In this document: in pieces, positions 7,802 to 17,031 of the stretch
Layout: every line of letters starts with the position of its first letter
Position numbering within the stretch: position 1 is the first letter of the stretch
Source of the DNA: Yersinia thracica
GTDB lineage: Bacteria > Pseudomonadota > Gammaproteobacteria > Enterobacterales > Enterobacteriaceae
DNA: 64,000 bases
Assembly (NCBI RefSeq): GCF_902170565.1
Contig: NZ_CABHXX010000023.1
Span: forward strand, 1 to 64,000
Reading direction: 5' to 3'
Program-made: the position numbers and the translations under genes
Notes under the pieces: generated by a model
The model's database searches: none
What the model was told of the DNA's origin: nothing
What the model saw: only the letters and a program-made list of their open reading frames with translations

Positions 7802-9868
7802 ATGAAATATCTTACTTTCCCTCTGCTTCTGGTTTTGTCACCGGCAGTGATGGCGAACTGGTCACTCCCCCATTTCCCGGCGTTTACTGAGCAAGACAGT
7901 GGCGTTTTCCTGAGTAGCAGCGCCCTGACAAAAGGGGAGTATCTTCTTAAATTTCATCAAGATAAACAGTGCTGGCAGCCAACTAGCCCAGTAAAATTGA
8001 ATCAGACATTTTCGCTGCAACCTTGTCAGAATCAAGCCGATATCCAGTGGAAACTGTTCCGTGATGGCCAATATCAGGTGCGGATTGATACCCGCAGCGG
8101 CACCCCCACACTCACTTTGAGTCTCAAAGAACCGGTGGCGGAAACCGTCAAAGTCGTCACACACAGTTGTCAGCGCTGGGATGGCAAACCGGTGACAATT
8201 GATGTCAGTAAAACCTTCGCTGAGGGGGAAATGGTGCGGGATTTCTACTCCGGCCAAACGGCGAAAGTCTCTCTCGGTAAAATCACGCTACAACCCACTC
8301 CCGAGAGCGGGGGTTTACTGTTATTGGAATCAGCCCAAACTCAGCAAGCTGCACCATTTAGTTGGCAAAATGCCACGGTCTATTTTGCCCTGACTGACCG
8401 CTTTAAAAACGGCAACCCCGACAATGACCACAGCTATGGCCGCCATGGCGATGGCATGGAGGAAATCGGCACTTTCCACGGCGGAGATTTGGCCGGATTA
8501 ACGGAAAAACTTGATTATCTCCAGCAACTTGGCGTCAACGCGCTGTGGATAACCTCCCCGCTGGAGCAAATTCACGGCTGGGTCGGCGGCGGTACCAAGG
8601 GGGATTTCCCACATTATGCTTATCATGGTTATTACGGCCTGGATTGGTCACGTTTGGATGCCAATATGGGCACCGAACAAGATTTGCATAATCTGGTTGA
8701 GCAAGCCCATAAACGCAGCATCCGCATTCTATTTGATGTGGTAATGAATCATGTGGGATATGCCACTCTGGCAGATATGCAGAGCTACCAATTCGGCGCG
8801 CTGTACCTGCAAGGCGACTCGTTAGAAAAAACACTGGGCAAAAACTGGACTGACTGGACGCCGGGCAAAGGGCAAACCTGGCATAGTTTTAACGATTATA
8901 TTAATTTCAGTGATAAAGCAGCCTGGGATAATTGGTGGGGCAAGAAGTGGATCCGCACTGATATTGGCGATTATGACTCCCCCGGTTATGACGATCTCAC
9001 TATGTCGCTGGCTTTTCTGCCGGACATCAAAACAGAATCCACTCAGGCCAGTGGTTTGCCGGTGTTTTACCGCCATAAACCGGATACCGCCGCGCGGGAA
9101 ATTGCCGGTGCCACTCCGCGTGATTATCTGACTCATTGGTTGAGCCAATGGGTTCGTGATTATGGCATTGACGGCTTTCGGGTTGATACCGCCAAGCATG
9201 TCGAGAAACCGGCCTGGCAACAACTCAAGCTGCAAAGCGCGGCTGCTCTGGCCGAGTGGAAAGCGGCTCACCCGGATCAAGCACTGGATGACTTGCCATT
9301 CTGGATGACGGGAGAAGCTTGGGGCCACGGGGTGATGAAAAGTGATTATTACCAAAATGGCTTCGATGCCATGATTAACTTTGATTTTCAGGATCAAGCT
9401 AAACAAGCGCTGACCTGCTTCTCATCTATTGACGGCACCTATCAGCAAATGGCTGATAAACTGCAAGGTTTCAATGTGTTGAGTTATATCTCATCCCATG
9501 ATACCCGGCTATTTTTTAAAGATGACGCGCAACAATCATTGGTGAAACAGCAACGCGCGGGCGACCTGCTGCTGCTGGCTCCAGGGGCGGTGCAAATTTT
9601 CTATGGCGATGAAAGCGGGCGAGCATTCGGCGCAACCGGCTCAGACCCATTGCAGGGAACCCGATCAGATATGAACTGGGATGAACTGACCGGTGAAAAA
9701 GGCGCGCTGTTGGCGCACTGGCAAAAAGTCAGTCAGTTCCGCGCTCGCCATCCGGCCATTGGTGCTGGCGTGCAGCAATCTCAACAAACCGCTGATTACT
9801 ATGCTTTTAGTCGCCAACATCAAGGTGATAAAGTCTTAGTCGTTTGGGTTGGAGACAAAAAAGAGTAA
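7802..9868 (+). CDS. malS: Periplasmic alpha-amylase
   Basis: A 688-residue GH13 enzyme that cuts maltodextrins in the periplasm; E. coli MalS has 676 residues. The N-terminal signal peptide is MKYLTFPLLLVLSPAVMA. After an N-terminal accessory region of about 190 residues come the four GH13 signatures: DVVMNH (region I), GFRVDTAKHV with the nucleophile Asp (II), GEAWG with the acid Glu (III) and SSHDTR (IV). The upstream MalT boxes place it in the maltose regulon. A GGAAG ribosome site precedes the ATG. Confidence 0.96.
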   Translation: MKYLTFPLLLVLSPAVMANWSLPHFPAFTEQDSGVFLSSSALTKGEYLLKFHQDKQCWQPTSPVKLNQTFSLQPCQNQADIQWKLFRDGQYQVRIDTRSGTPTLTLSLKEPVAETVKVVTHSCQRWDGKPVTIDVSKTFAEGEMVRDFYSGQTAKVSLGKITLQPTPESGGLLLLESAQTQQAAPFSWQNATVYFALTDRFKNGNPDNDHSYGRHGDGMEEIGTFHGGDLAGLTEKLDYLQQLGVNALWITSPLEQIHGWVGGGTKGDFPHYAYHGYYGLDWSRLDANMGTEQDLHNLVEQAHKRSIRILFDVVMNHVGYATLADMQSYQFGALYLQGDSLEKTLGKNWTDWTPGKGQTWHSFNDYINFSDKAAWDNWWGKKWIRTDIGDYDSPGYDDLTMSLAFLPDIKTESTQASGLPVFYRHKPDTAAREIAGATPRDYLTHWLSQWVRDYGIDGFRVDTAKHVEKPAWQQLKLQSAAALAEWKAAHPDQALDDLPFWMTGEAWGHGVMKSDYYQNGFDAMINFDFQDQAKQALTCFSSIDGTYQQMADKLQGFNVLSYISSHDTRLFFKDDAQQSLVKQQRAGDLLLLAPGAVQIFYGDESGRAFGATGSDPLQGTRSDMNWDELTGEKGALLAHWQKVSQFRARHPAIGAGVQQSQQTADYYAFSRQHQGDKVLVVWVGDKKE

Positions 9869-9893
9869 TTAAGCATATTATTTTGCAATAACA

Positions 9894-9924
9894 CTTCCTG
9901 CCGATATTTTCACGCGGCAGGAAG
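9894..9924 (+). terminator. Hairpin terminator after malS
   Basis: A ten-base stem CTTCCTGCCG (9894-9903) pairs with CGGCAGGAAG (9915-9924), 26 bp after malS. The following sequence AAACCTTTCC is only weakly T-rich. Confidence 0.55.
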
Positions 9925-10002
9925 AAACCTTTCCGCATTGCGTCCGTTTTTATCTGCGAGTATGGTAGTTATTCACTTACGGATAACAATAAATTTTCAT
10001 TT

Positions 10003-11256
10003 ATGAAGTTTTCACTTTTCGGCGACAAATTCACCCGCTACGCGGGCATTACCAGATTGATGGACGACCTCAACGACGGCCTGAGAACCCCAGGTTCTAT
10101 CATGCTTGGCGGCGGTAATCCGGCACATATTCCTGAAATGGATGCTTACTTTCAGCAACTTTGTCAGGACATGCTGGAAAGCGGGAAGCTGACCGAGGCG
10201 CTGTGCAATTACGATGGGCCACAAGGCAAAGATTTACTGCTGAAAGCATTGGCAACAATGCTGCAAGATGAGCTGGGTTGGCAAATTGAGCCACAGAACA
10301 TTGCACTGACAAATGGCAGTCAAAGCGCGTTTTTCTACTTATTTAATCTCTTCGCTGGCCGCTATGCCGATGGCTCCCGTCGGCGGGTATTATTCCCACT
10401 GGCACCAGAGTATCTCGGGTATGCCGACGCGGGCCTCGACGAAGATTTATTCGTCTCCGCCAAGCCCAATATTGAGCTACTTCCCGAAGGGCAATTCAAA
10501 TATCACGTCGATTTTGAGCATCTCAATATTACTGATGATATTGGCCTGATATGCGTCTCGCGGCCCACTAACCCGACCGGGAATGTGATTACTGACAATG
10601 AGTTAATCGGCCTTGATGCTATTGCTCAGCAACGTGGTATTCCGTTATTGATTGATAATGCTTATGGCGTGCCATTCCCCGGTATTATCTTTACCGATGC
10701 GACCCCACTGTGGAACCCGAATATCATTCTGTGCATGAGCTTGTCGAAACTGGGTCTGCCGGGTTCGCGCTGCGGGATTGTGATTGCCGATGAGAAAGTC
10801 ATTTCGGCGCTCACCAATATGAATGGCATTATCAGCCTGTCACCGGGCAGCATGGGGCCAGCTATTGCTGCCGAAATGATTGCGCGCGGCGATTTATTGC
10901 GCCTATCCAAAGAAGTCATTCGGCCATTCTACTTTGAGCGGGTACAGCAAACTATTGCTATCCTGCGCAAATACTTACCGCCGGAGCGCTGCTTGATCCA
11001 CAAACCGGAAGGGGCGATATTCCTCTGGCTGTGGTTTAAAGATTTGCCGATCAGCACCGAACTGCTGTATCAGCGCCTAAAAAAGCGCGGTGTGTTGATG
11101 GTGCCGGGCCACTATTTCTTCCCCGGTCTGGAATATGATTGGCCACATACCCATCAGTGCATGCGGATGAATTATGTCCCGGCACCGGAAGATATCGAAA
11201 AAGGGGTGGCAATTCTGGCCGAAGAGGTTGAGCGGGCTTTTCAGGAAGCAAAGTAA
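10003..11256 (+). CDS. avtA: Valine-pyruvate aminotransferase (transaminase C)
   Basis: A 417-residue PLP enzyme of aminotransferase class I/II. It interconverts valine plus pyruvate with 2-ketoisovalerate plus alanine in branched-chain amino acid metabolism. Visible features are the PLP phosphate region LTNGSQSAFF, the Asn in RPTNPTGNVI, the Asp in LLIDNAYGVPF, and the Schiff-base Lys in SLSKLGLPGSRCG. It follows malS, as in E. coli, and converges on yidE across about 400 bp of repeats. Confidence 0.95.
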   Translation: MKFSLFGDKFTRYAGITRLMDDLNDGLRTPGSIMLGGGNPAHIPEMDAYFQQLCQDMLESGKLTEALCNYDGPQGKDLLLKALATMLQDELGWQIEPQNIALTNGSQSAFFYLFNLFAGRYADGSRRRVLFPLAPEYLGYADAGLDEDLFVSAKPNIELLPEGQFKYHVDFEHLNITDDIGLICVSRPTNPTGNVITDNELIGLDAIAQQRGIPLLIDNAYGVPFPGIIFTDATPLWNPNIILCMSLSKLGLPGSRCGIVIADEKVISALTNMNGIISLSPGSMGPAIAAEMIARGDLLRLSKEVIRPFYFERVQQTIAILRKYLPPERCLIHKPEGAIFLWLWFKDLPISTELLYQRLKKRGVLMVPGHYFFPGLEYDWPHTHQCMRMNYVPAPEDIEKGVAILAEEVERAFQEAK

Positions 11257-11300
11257 AACAGCCATTCTTAGCTTCAATTACAGAGTAAGAGTGGAGAGAA

Positions 11301-11385
11301 CAGGCCGATCGTAAAGACGCCGTAAAGACATCCATGTCGGCTCGAGCCGCGCCATCCCTGGCGCGGACGCTTTACTCTTCGGCCT
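11301..11385. repeat. Dispersed repeat, copy 1 (shared with 59636-59724)
   Basis: It contains GATCGTAAAGACGCCGTAAA and then a GC-rich inverted repeat around CGCGCCATCCCTGGCGCG. The same two blocks occur on the opposite strand at 59636-59724. It has no coding capacity. It probably belongs to a dispersed Yersinia repeat family that I cannot name with certainty. Confidence 0.7.
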
Positions 11386-11428
11386 ATCCTTTCCACTTAA
11401 TCATTGACGTCGCTGACGAAATAAAACC

Positions 11429-11658
11429 ATACCCAAAGTCATTGGAGTTGCAGGTAGGCAGCCAGCAAACACATCCCGATGAGCTTACTGACTTTAAGGC
11501 CCACGACCAGTAAGTGATTCGGGTGACCGTTTCTATTGACACTTAGCGCCGGGAGCAGATTTGAACGCTGCTAGCAGCGGCCTCAACGAGGCGAGGCCCA
11601 CGGATGGGCCGAGTAACGAGAGCAGCTAACACCCCTGCAACTTCAAGGACAAAGGGTA
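11429..11658. repeat. Long ERIC-family element with two insertions (about 230 bp)
   Basis: The ends and core (GTTGCAGGTAGGCAGCC, CCCGATGAGCTTACT, AGTAAGTGATTCGGGTG, CAGCTAACACCCCTGCAAC) match the elements at 13506, 43586 and 48237. Extra DNA splits the central palindrome (bases around 11495-11511). A second insert starting with GGGAGCAGATTTGAACG matches the one in 48237-48438. It ends one base before the yidE stop codon. Confidence 0.8.
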
Positions 11659-11659
11659 G

Positions 11660-13318
11660 CTATAGTGTCCAGAACAACACCGCCAATATCTGCGGCGACA
11701 TAATGCGTAAAAACATCGCCAGCGGATAAACCGTCGCATAAGATAACGCCGCCGCACCACTGGTTGGGTGCAGGCCATTGGCGAATGCCAGCGCCGGTGG
11801 ATCGGTCATTGAACCGGCTAACATGCCGCACAATGTCAGGTAGTTCATCTTAGCCAACATACGCGCTAAAATCCCCACCGTCAGTAATGGTATCCCGGTA
11901 ATCATCGCCCCGTAGCCAATCCACGCCAGCCCATCACCATTCACCAGCGTGTTGATAAAATCACCGCCCGACTTCAGCCCGACCACTGACAAGAACAACA
12001 CAATTCCCAGTTCACGCAGTGCCAGGTTGGCACTCGGCGGCATAAACCAATACAGTTTTCCGATGCTGCCAATACGCCCCAGAATAAGTGCGACCACCAG
12101 CGGGCCACCCGCCAAACCTAAGCGCAATGCCGCCGGGAACCCCGGAATAAACAGCGGAATTGACCCTAACAACACTCCCAGACCGACACCGATAAATACC
12201 GGAAGCATCTGAACTTGCTGTAGTTTCTGTTGCGCGTTACCGACGACAGCGGATACCGCCTCAATAGATTCCGGGCGGCCAACCAGATTAAGAATGTCGC
12301 CGAATTGCAAGCTGGCGCTATTACTGGCAACCAGTTCAATCCCAGCACGGTTTAAACGAGTAATCGCCACGTCATACTTTTGCTTCAGATTAAGGTCACG
12401 GATTTTCTTACCCAGCACCGCCTCATTGGTCACCACCACCCGGGCAGTTTGCAATACCGTACCGGCGGTCGATAAGGTGACATCCACCTCTTCCCCGACC
12501 ACCAGCCGTACTTTCTCCAAAGCTTCGCGCTGCCCGACCAAATGTAGATAATCGCCTAGCTCAATCACTGTGGCCGGCAACGGCACCATCAGTAAATCAC
12601 CGCGTTTCAAGCGGGAACAGACCACTTCATCACTGTTGAGCAGCGGCACATCTTGTACGGATAGCCCATGCAGATTGGGGTTACGCACCGCCACATTCAT
12701 GGTTTGCAGCAACTCGCGATTCTGCCCGTGGCTGCTATCAAACTCTTTTGCTTCGCGATCGACGTTGATTTTAAAGAATAAACGAATCAGCCACATCACC
12801 AGCAAAATACCGCAAATGCCGAATGGATAGGCCATGGCATAACCCATCCCCATTTGGCTGACCAATTGCGGTGGCGAGCCTAAATCAGTGAGGATTTGCT
12901 GTGCCGCCCCAAGTGCCGGGGTGTTGGTGACCGCACCTGAAAATATGCCCAGAATGATAGGCAGCGGCACGGCAAATAATTTATGGATAATCGCGGTCAC
13001 TAACCCACCGACAATCACCATCAGGATAGCAAAGCAATTAAGCCGCAACCCCGAGACCCGCAGTGAGGAGAAGAACCCCGGCCCCACCTGAATACCAATG
13101 GTGTAAACAAACAGAATAAGGCCAAATTCCTGAATGAAGTGCAGCATGTCCCCATTGAGAACTAATTGGTAAGTTTGTGCAAAATGGCCCACGATAATGC
13201 CGCCAAATAACACCCCGCCGATACCTAACCCCACACCATAGATTTTCCAATTACCGATCCATAACCCCAATACGGCGACCAGCGCCAACATACTGACGGT
13301 AAGGGCGATAGCACTCAT
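11660..13318 (-). CDS. yidE: Putative transporter YidE (AAEx family, TrkA_C domains)
   Basis: A 552-residue inner-membrane protein of the aspartate:alanine exchanger family. Two hydrophobic halves of about five helices each flank two TrkA_C regulatory domains (about residues 190-280 and 285-370). The N terminus [23 protein letters not shown] and the repeated halves ([26 protein letters not shown]) fit E. coli YidE (553 aa). The substrate is unknown. It lies downstream of ibpB as in E. coli, with about 350 bp of hairpins and an ERIC-like element between. Confidence 0.93.
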   Translation of the reverse strand: MSAIALTVSMLALVAVLGLWIGNWKIYGVGLGIGGVLFGGIIVGHFAQTYQLVLNGDMLHFIQEFGLILFVYTIGIQVGPGFFSSLRVSGLRLNCFAILMVIVGGLVTAIIHKLFAVPLPIILGIFSGAVTNTPALGAAQQILTDLGSPPQLVSQMGMGYAMAYPFGICGILLVMWLIRLFFKINVDREAKEFDSSHGQNRELLQTMNVAVRNPNLHGLSVQDVPLLNSDEVVCSRLKRGDLLMVPLPATVIELGDYLHLVGQREALEKVRLVVGEEVDVTLSTAGTVLQTARVVVTNEAVLGKKIRDLNLKQKYDVAITRLNRAGIELVASNSASLQFGDILNLVGRPESIEAVSAVVGNAQQKLQQVQMLPVFIGVGLGVLLGSIPLFIPGFPAALRLGLAGGPLVVALILGRIGSIGKLYWFMPPSANLALRELGIVLFLSVVGLKSGGDFINTLVNGDGLAWIGYGAMITGIPLLTVGILARMLAKMNYLTLCGMLAGSMTDPPALAFANGLHPTSGAAALSYATVYPLAMFLRIMSPQILAVLFWTL

Positions 13319-13457
13319 AAATCACTTCCTTGCCTAAGTTTAAAAACTGGCGGCCATGTGGAGTTTCATTCGGGTCATACATGGCCTTAAATTCTTACTG
13401 TTAGTGTGGATTTTGTCAGAAGGGGGGGAAAGTGAATGTGGGATGCGCCACAAAATG

Positions 13458-13485
13458 CACCGGAGAGTGGGGAAACTCTCCGGTG
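13458..13485 (-). terminator. Hairpin downstream of ibpB
   Basis: The perfect stem CACCGGAGAGT (13458-13468) pairs with ACTCTCCGGTG (13475-13485). On the minus strand it is followed by a short T run (GCATTTTG). A second perfect hairpin, GGTACCCC/GGGGTACC at 13635-13655, sits nearer the ibpB stop. Either could end the ibp transcript. Confidence 0.6.
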
Positions 13486-13505
13486 AAAAAACAAACAGAG
13501 AAATT

Positions 13506-13632
13506 TATACCCAAATTAATTGGCGTTGCAGCAAGGCAGCAAGTGAACAAACCCCGATGAGCTTACTCCAGTAAGTGATTCGGGTGCAGAAACGCCGCTA
13601 ACAAAGCTGCGGCGTCAAATAAGAAGGGTATA
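13506..13632. repeat. ERIC-family element, 127 bp
   Basis: It starts TATACCCAA and ends GGGTATA, exactly 127 bp apart, the canonical ERIC length. The core is CCCCGATGAGCTTACTCCAG / CAGTAAGTGATTCGGGTGC. The right half differs from the classical ERIC type (54189), so this is a diverged subfamily shared with 11429, 43586 and 48237. Confidence 0.8.
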
Positions 13633-13666
13633 CTGGTACCCCGGAGTGGGGTACCGGTCATCATAA

Positions 13667-14140
13667 TTACTGCTGTTCCGATTGCTCAGTTGCAGCCGGA
13701 TTATCTAATACCTGGCGCTCTTGTGGAGCGGCGCTGCCAATACTAATACGCTGTGGTTGCAGCGCTTCTGGCACTTGGCGCAACAGATCAATGTGCAGCA
13801 AACCGTTTTCGAATTGAGCATTATCAACATTCAAATGCTCTGCCAGCGTAAAGGTCAATGAGAACTCTTTATGAACCAAGCCTTGATGCAGGTATTCAAC
13901 CTGTTTCTCAGCCGGTGCTGGCTTACCGCGAACAGTTAAACGCGGGCCTTCCACTTCAATATCCAGTTCGCTCTGTTTAAAACCGGCTAATGCCAGTGAG
14001 ATGCGATAATGGTTATCGTCAGTTTTCTCAATATTGTATGGCGGGAACCCCTGAGAATCCTGACCGCCCTGCATTGAGTTAGCTAATTTATCAAAACCAA
14101 TCCACTGACGAAGTAAAGGTGACAAATCATAATTACGCAT
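13667..14140 (-). CDS. ibpB: Small heat shock protein IbpB
   Basis: A 157-residue alpha-crystallin-type chaperone. It holds aggregated proteins for refolding by DnaK/ClpB, together with IbpA. The alpha-crystallin domain spans about residues 35-125 ([20 protein letters not shown], the LTVRGKP strand, ENGLLHIDL). The C-terminal tail is longer than in E. coli IbpB (142 aa) and rich in Ala, Gln and Glu. It lies 185 bp after ibpA. Confidence 0.95.
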   Translation of the reverse strand: MRNYDLSPLLRQWIGFDKLANSMQGGQDSQGFPPYNIEKTDDNHYRISLALAGFKQSELDIEVEGPRLTVRGKPAPAEKQVEYLHQGLVHKEFSLTFTLAEHLNVDNAQFENGLLHIDLLRQVPEALQPQRISIGSAAPQERQVLDNPAATEQSEQQ

Positions 14141-14148
14141 AGATATAA

Positions 14149-14165
14149 CTCCTTCTGAGAAGCGA
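14149..14165 (-). promoter_or_regulatory. ROSE-type RNA thermometer of ibpB
   Basis: On the minus strand the leader reads TCGCTTCTCAGAAGGAG just before the ibpB start. TTCT pairs with the AGGAG region, and UCGCU matches the U(U/C)GCU anti-Shine-Dalgarno signature of ROSE elements. The call rests on the motif and does not come from a fold calculation. Confidence 0.6.
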
Positions 14166-14325
14166 GATAAGATAATAAACAGTCACGAATTAGCGATATA
14201 AAAAACCTTAACGCAAAATACTGGCGTTATATTATTTCTCGCTATCAGCCTGTGACCGGTCAGCCCCCGATTACGGCAGGCTAAACTCCGTTAAATAATG
14301 CAACTAACTTACACTGTTAAGTAGA

Positions 14326-14739
14326 TTACTTAATTTCAATACGGCGTGGTTTTAAACTTTCCGGCACCAAACGCTCAAGGTCGATATACAGCAAGCCATT
14401 CACTAAATTGGCACCTTTAATTTTAATGTGCTCAGCCAACTGGAATTTACGCTCGAAGTTACGCTCAGCGATACCCTGATACAAATAGGTGCGCTGCGCT
14501 GGCTCATTGGCATGAGAACCACGGATAATCAACAGGTTATCCTGTGTGACAATCTCCAGATCCTGCTCAGCAAAGCCTGCCACCGCGATCGCGATGCGGT
14601 AGTTATTTTCGTCGACTAACTCGACGTTATAAGGAGGGTAACCGCCATTACTTTGGTTCTGGCCGGATTCTAAAAGATTAAACAACCGGTCGAAACCGAT
14701 AGCTGAACGATACAGTGGTGCAAGCTCGGAATTACGCAT
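14326..14739 (-). CDS. ibpA: Small heat shock protein IbpA
   Basis: A 137-residue alpha-crystallin-type chaperone, nearly the size of E. coli IbpA (137 aa). The N terminus is [20 protein letters not shown]. The alpha-crystallin domain runs from [20 protein letters not shown] to the strand [12 protein letters not shown]. The C-terminal IEI/V-type anchor is present (RRIEIK). It partners with IbpB. It is preceded by a heat-shock promoter and a ROSE-like leader. Confidence 0.97.
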   Translation of the reverse strand: MRNSELAPLYRSAIGFDRLFNLLESGQNQSNGGYPPYNVELVDENNYRIAIAVAGFAEQDLEIVTQDNLLIIRGSHANEPAQRTYLYQGIAERNFERKFQLAEHIKIKGANLVNGLLYIDLERLVPESLKPRRIEIK

Positions 14740-14746
14740 AAAAACT

Positions 14747-14771
14747 GCCTCCTAAATATATTAGCAAGGGT
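14747..14771 (-). promoter_or_regulatory. ROSE-type RNA thermometer of ibpA
   Basis: The minus-strand leader reads CCTTGCTAATATATTTAGGAGG before the start codon. UUGCU is the ROSE signature, and flanking CCU pairs with the AGG of the ribosome site across an AU-rich loop. E. coli ibpA has the same kind of thermometer. Confidence 0.7.
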
Positions 14772-14857
14772 GTTATCATATTTTGTATTAAGCCTTCCAT
14801 TATGGACAGGCTTATGGCCCGAATACCCTGTCGGCGTATTCTCTCTGACCTGATAAT

Positions 14858-14886
14858 AAAGTGGGACCGGTATTTTTCTTTTCAAG
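14858..14886 (-). promoter_or_regulatory. Sigma-32 heat-shock promoter of ibpA
   Basis: On the minus strand CTTGAAA (14880-14886) and CCCACTTT (14858-14865) are separated by 14 bp. The sigma-32 consensus is CTTGAAA and CCCCATNT with 13-17 bp. This leaves a leader of over 100 nt carrying the thermometer. Confidence 0.75.
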
Positions 14887-15121
14887 AGCAAAACAAAAAA
14901 ATTTTCGCGAGAAAAATCTCAATAAGACGCTTATGACTCTAATTATTCGATAAATGCGCTGCTATAACTTACACTTAGCTCAACTTACACCACAAGATTG
15001 AATTTTTCACCATAGGAACTGTCTGTAAGGTAGTGTAAAAATCATGTCAAAACCTGACACTGTTTGCTGGCTTATCGCGGTAACTTGTTACTCCCCGGTA
15101 GAATGAGAGCTGAATAAAATA

Positions 15122-15460
15122 ATGAAAAATACAGTTATCCCTTTTGTTACCGGCTGTTCGCTGCTGTTGTCCAGCGGTTGTTCCAGTATTATGACGCACA
15201 CCAGCAGCAGCCAGGGCTATTACTCCGGCACGGCTGCCAATGTGGCGATGCTCAAAGATGATAATACCGGTTGGGCGCTGCGCCCCTTGTTGGCGGTGGA
15301 CCTGCCTTTTTCTGCGGTGATGGACACCCTGCTCCTGCCATATGATTATTTGCGTTCTGATAGCGAAGACAAAATGACCAATTCCCCGCGTGAGCGCATT
15401 CGTCAGTCAGAAGCGCAGAATCCGCCAGCCGTTCCTCCTGCGGCTACCCCGCTACCATGA
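15122..15460 (+). CDS. yidQ: YidQ/YceK-family lipoprotein
   Basis: A 112-residue predicted lipoprotein. The signal peptide ends in a lipobox at SSGC (cleavage before Cys20). The conserved YceK/YidQ block follows: a region rich in Ser, Gly and Tyr (GYYSGTAANVAML), then AVDLPFSAVMDTLLLPYD, and a Pro/Ala-rich tail. The function is unknown. It is divergent from ibpA and ends one base before the yidR stop on the other strand. Confidence 0.88.
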   Translation: MKNTVIPFVTGCSLLLSSGCSSIMTHTSSSQGYYSGTAANVAMLKDDNTGWALRPLLAVDLPFSAVMDTLLLPYDYLRSDSEDKMTNSPRERIRQSEAQNPPAVPPAATPLP

Positions 15461-15461
15461 T

Positions 15462-16775
15462 CTAGCCAACATCCACTGTAACTATATTTACTGTAACTAT
15501 ACCCACTATAAATAGTTGCGCCAACCCGTCGATTTCCCGCATAAACGCGACTTTGTCGCCATCGGGTGAAAACACCACGGCATCCGCCAGTGGTGCAATT
15601 GCACTCCGGGTGGTCAATCGCTGTAACCGACCGGTGGCACTATCACACTGCATCACACTGTTATCACACACAAATGCCAAGCTGTGCCCTTGTGGATGCC
15701 AACTAAATGCCGACTGAATCCCCTCTTTCGTAAAAGTCAGTTGCCGCGGTTCACCACCATTCGGTGAAACCAGCCACATCTGTACCACACCTTTATCATC
15801 TTTCATTAAGCAAGCAATGGCACTGCCGTCAGGCGAAGTGCGCAGCCAATGCCGTGGACTGGTCGCCAGCCCAGGAAAACGCCGTTCAGCCGTAAAAGTT
15901 ATCCGCCGCTGGCTGACACCCGCAGGTGGCGCGGGCAAGGTAGTTTGCGTACCCTCCAGTGGTGCAGTTCCGGCGCGGGCGTAATCCCGATCATGCTCCG
16001 GCAAATCAACAATAAAGACTTCCGGGATTCTTTCTCCCTGCGCCGAAAGTGTGTCGCCAATAAATGCCAATGCCCAACGCTGGCGAGTGCCGTCCGCTTT
16101 CAGATAGCCCTGAACGCCCACCCAGCCCTCTTCATAAGCACGGTTTATTTGGTCACTGCCCGCCAGGGGCTTGGGGGTAGTTCGAGTCACTAACACACAG
16201 AAATGGCTGCCATCATATTCACGCGGATGTTGCTTGGGCGGGTTAACCCCCTGCAAAGGCAGGGCAACGCCGACATTGCGGCAATCCAGCGCGGGATCCC
16301 ATTCATGCAGCACATGGTCGTTATAAGTAAAACTCAGGCGGCTGCCGTCAGGACTGAAAACATGCACATGACTACCTCCGCGCAATGCACCGGGAGTGTA
16401 TGGCGCGGTGATGTCCATCGCATCCAGCGTTACCGCCAGCTCTCTGTCCGGCTCAGTGACAATCACCCCTCGCCGGTGGTGGAAATCATAATGCCAGTGA
16501 CTATCTGGATACTCCGGGCCATGAATAAACACATAGCGGGCGGGTTTATCAGGGCTGACCGTCACCACCCCGACATGCGCACCATGCTGAGCACGATAAA
16601 TGACCTCAATGTCACCGGTTATGCAATTTACCCGCTCAATGGTTAAGCCGCTAAACGTACCGCCGTTAGGCCGCACATCATATGCCAGCCATTGGCTATC
16701 CGGCGTCCAAACGTTGATATTGGTGAGTTGATGACCTCTGGGATCAAAAGTGAGTTGCTGTTCCTGCAAGGCCAT
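15462..16775 (-). CDS. yidR: YidR, DUF3748 beta-propeller-like protein
   Basis: A 437-residue protein matching E. coli YidR (415 aa). It has repeated TolB/WD-like blades (FSPDGSRLSF, TSPDGSAIAC, FSPDGDKVAF). No signal peptide is evident, and the molecular function is unknown. The last ~14 residues (VGIVTVNIVTVDVG) are encoded by imperfect direct repeats of ACTGTAACTATA (15476-15500). They look like a lineage-specific C-terminal extension. It converges on yidQ. Confidence 0.88.
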   Translation of the reverse strand: MALQEQQLTFDPRGHQLTNINVWTPDSQWLAYDVRPNGGTFSGLTIERVNCITGDIEVIYRAQHGAHVGVVTVSPDKPARYVFIHGPEYPDSHWHYDFHHRRGVIVTEPDRELAVTLDAMDITAPYTPGALRGGSHVHVFSPDGSRLSFTYNDHVLHEWDPALDCRNVGVALPLQGVNPPKQHPREYDGSHFCVLVTRTTPKPLAGSDQINRAYEEGWVGVQGYLKADGTRQRWALAFIGDTLSAQGERIPEVFIVDLPEHDRDYARAGTAPLEGTQTTLPAPPAGVSQRRITFTAERRFPGLATSPRHWLRTSPDGSAIACLMKDDKGVVQMWLVSPNGGEPRQLTFTKEGIQSAFSWHPQGHSLAFVCDNSVMQCDSATGRLQRLTTRSAIAPLADAVVFSPDGDKVAFMREIDGLAQLFIVGIVTVNIVTVDVG

Positions 16776-17031
16776 GCTGGCTCCGGACGCGATTACGCTG
16801 ATAATGATTCATTACGCTGAATTATATCATCAATAGTTTTCCGTATGCCCCAGTGAACAATATCAATCGTTATAGCAGCAGACTAATTAGTGATTAAAAT
16901 GAAATCAATTTATTAAAATGGTAACTCCAGATAGCATGACTTCAACTTAATATGTTATAGATACTAAATTGCTGTACTCACTTACTGTAACTTCCTGATT
17001 AACTTTAAAAGACTCACTAAGGGGAATAGTT

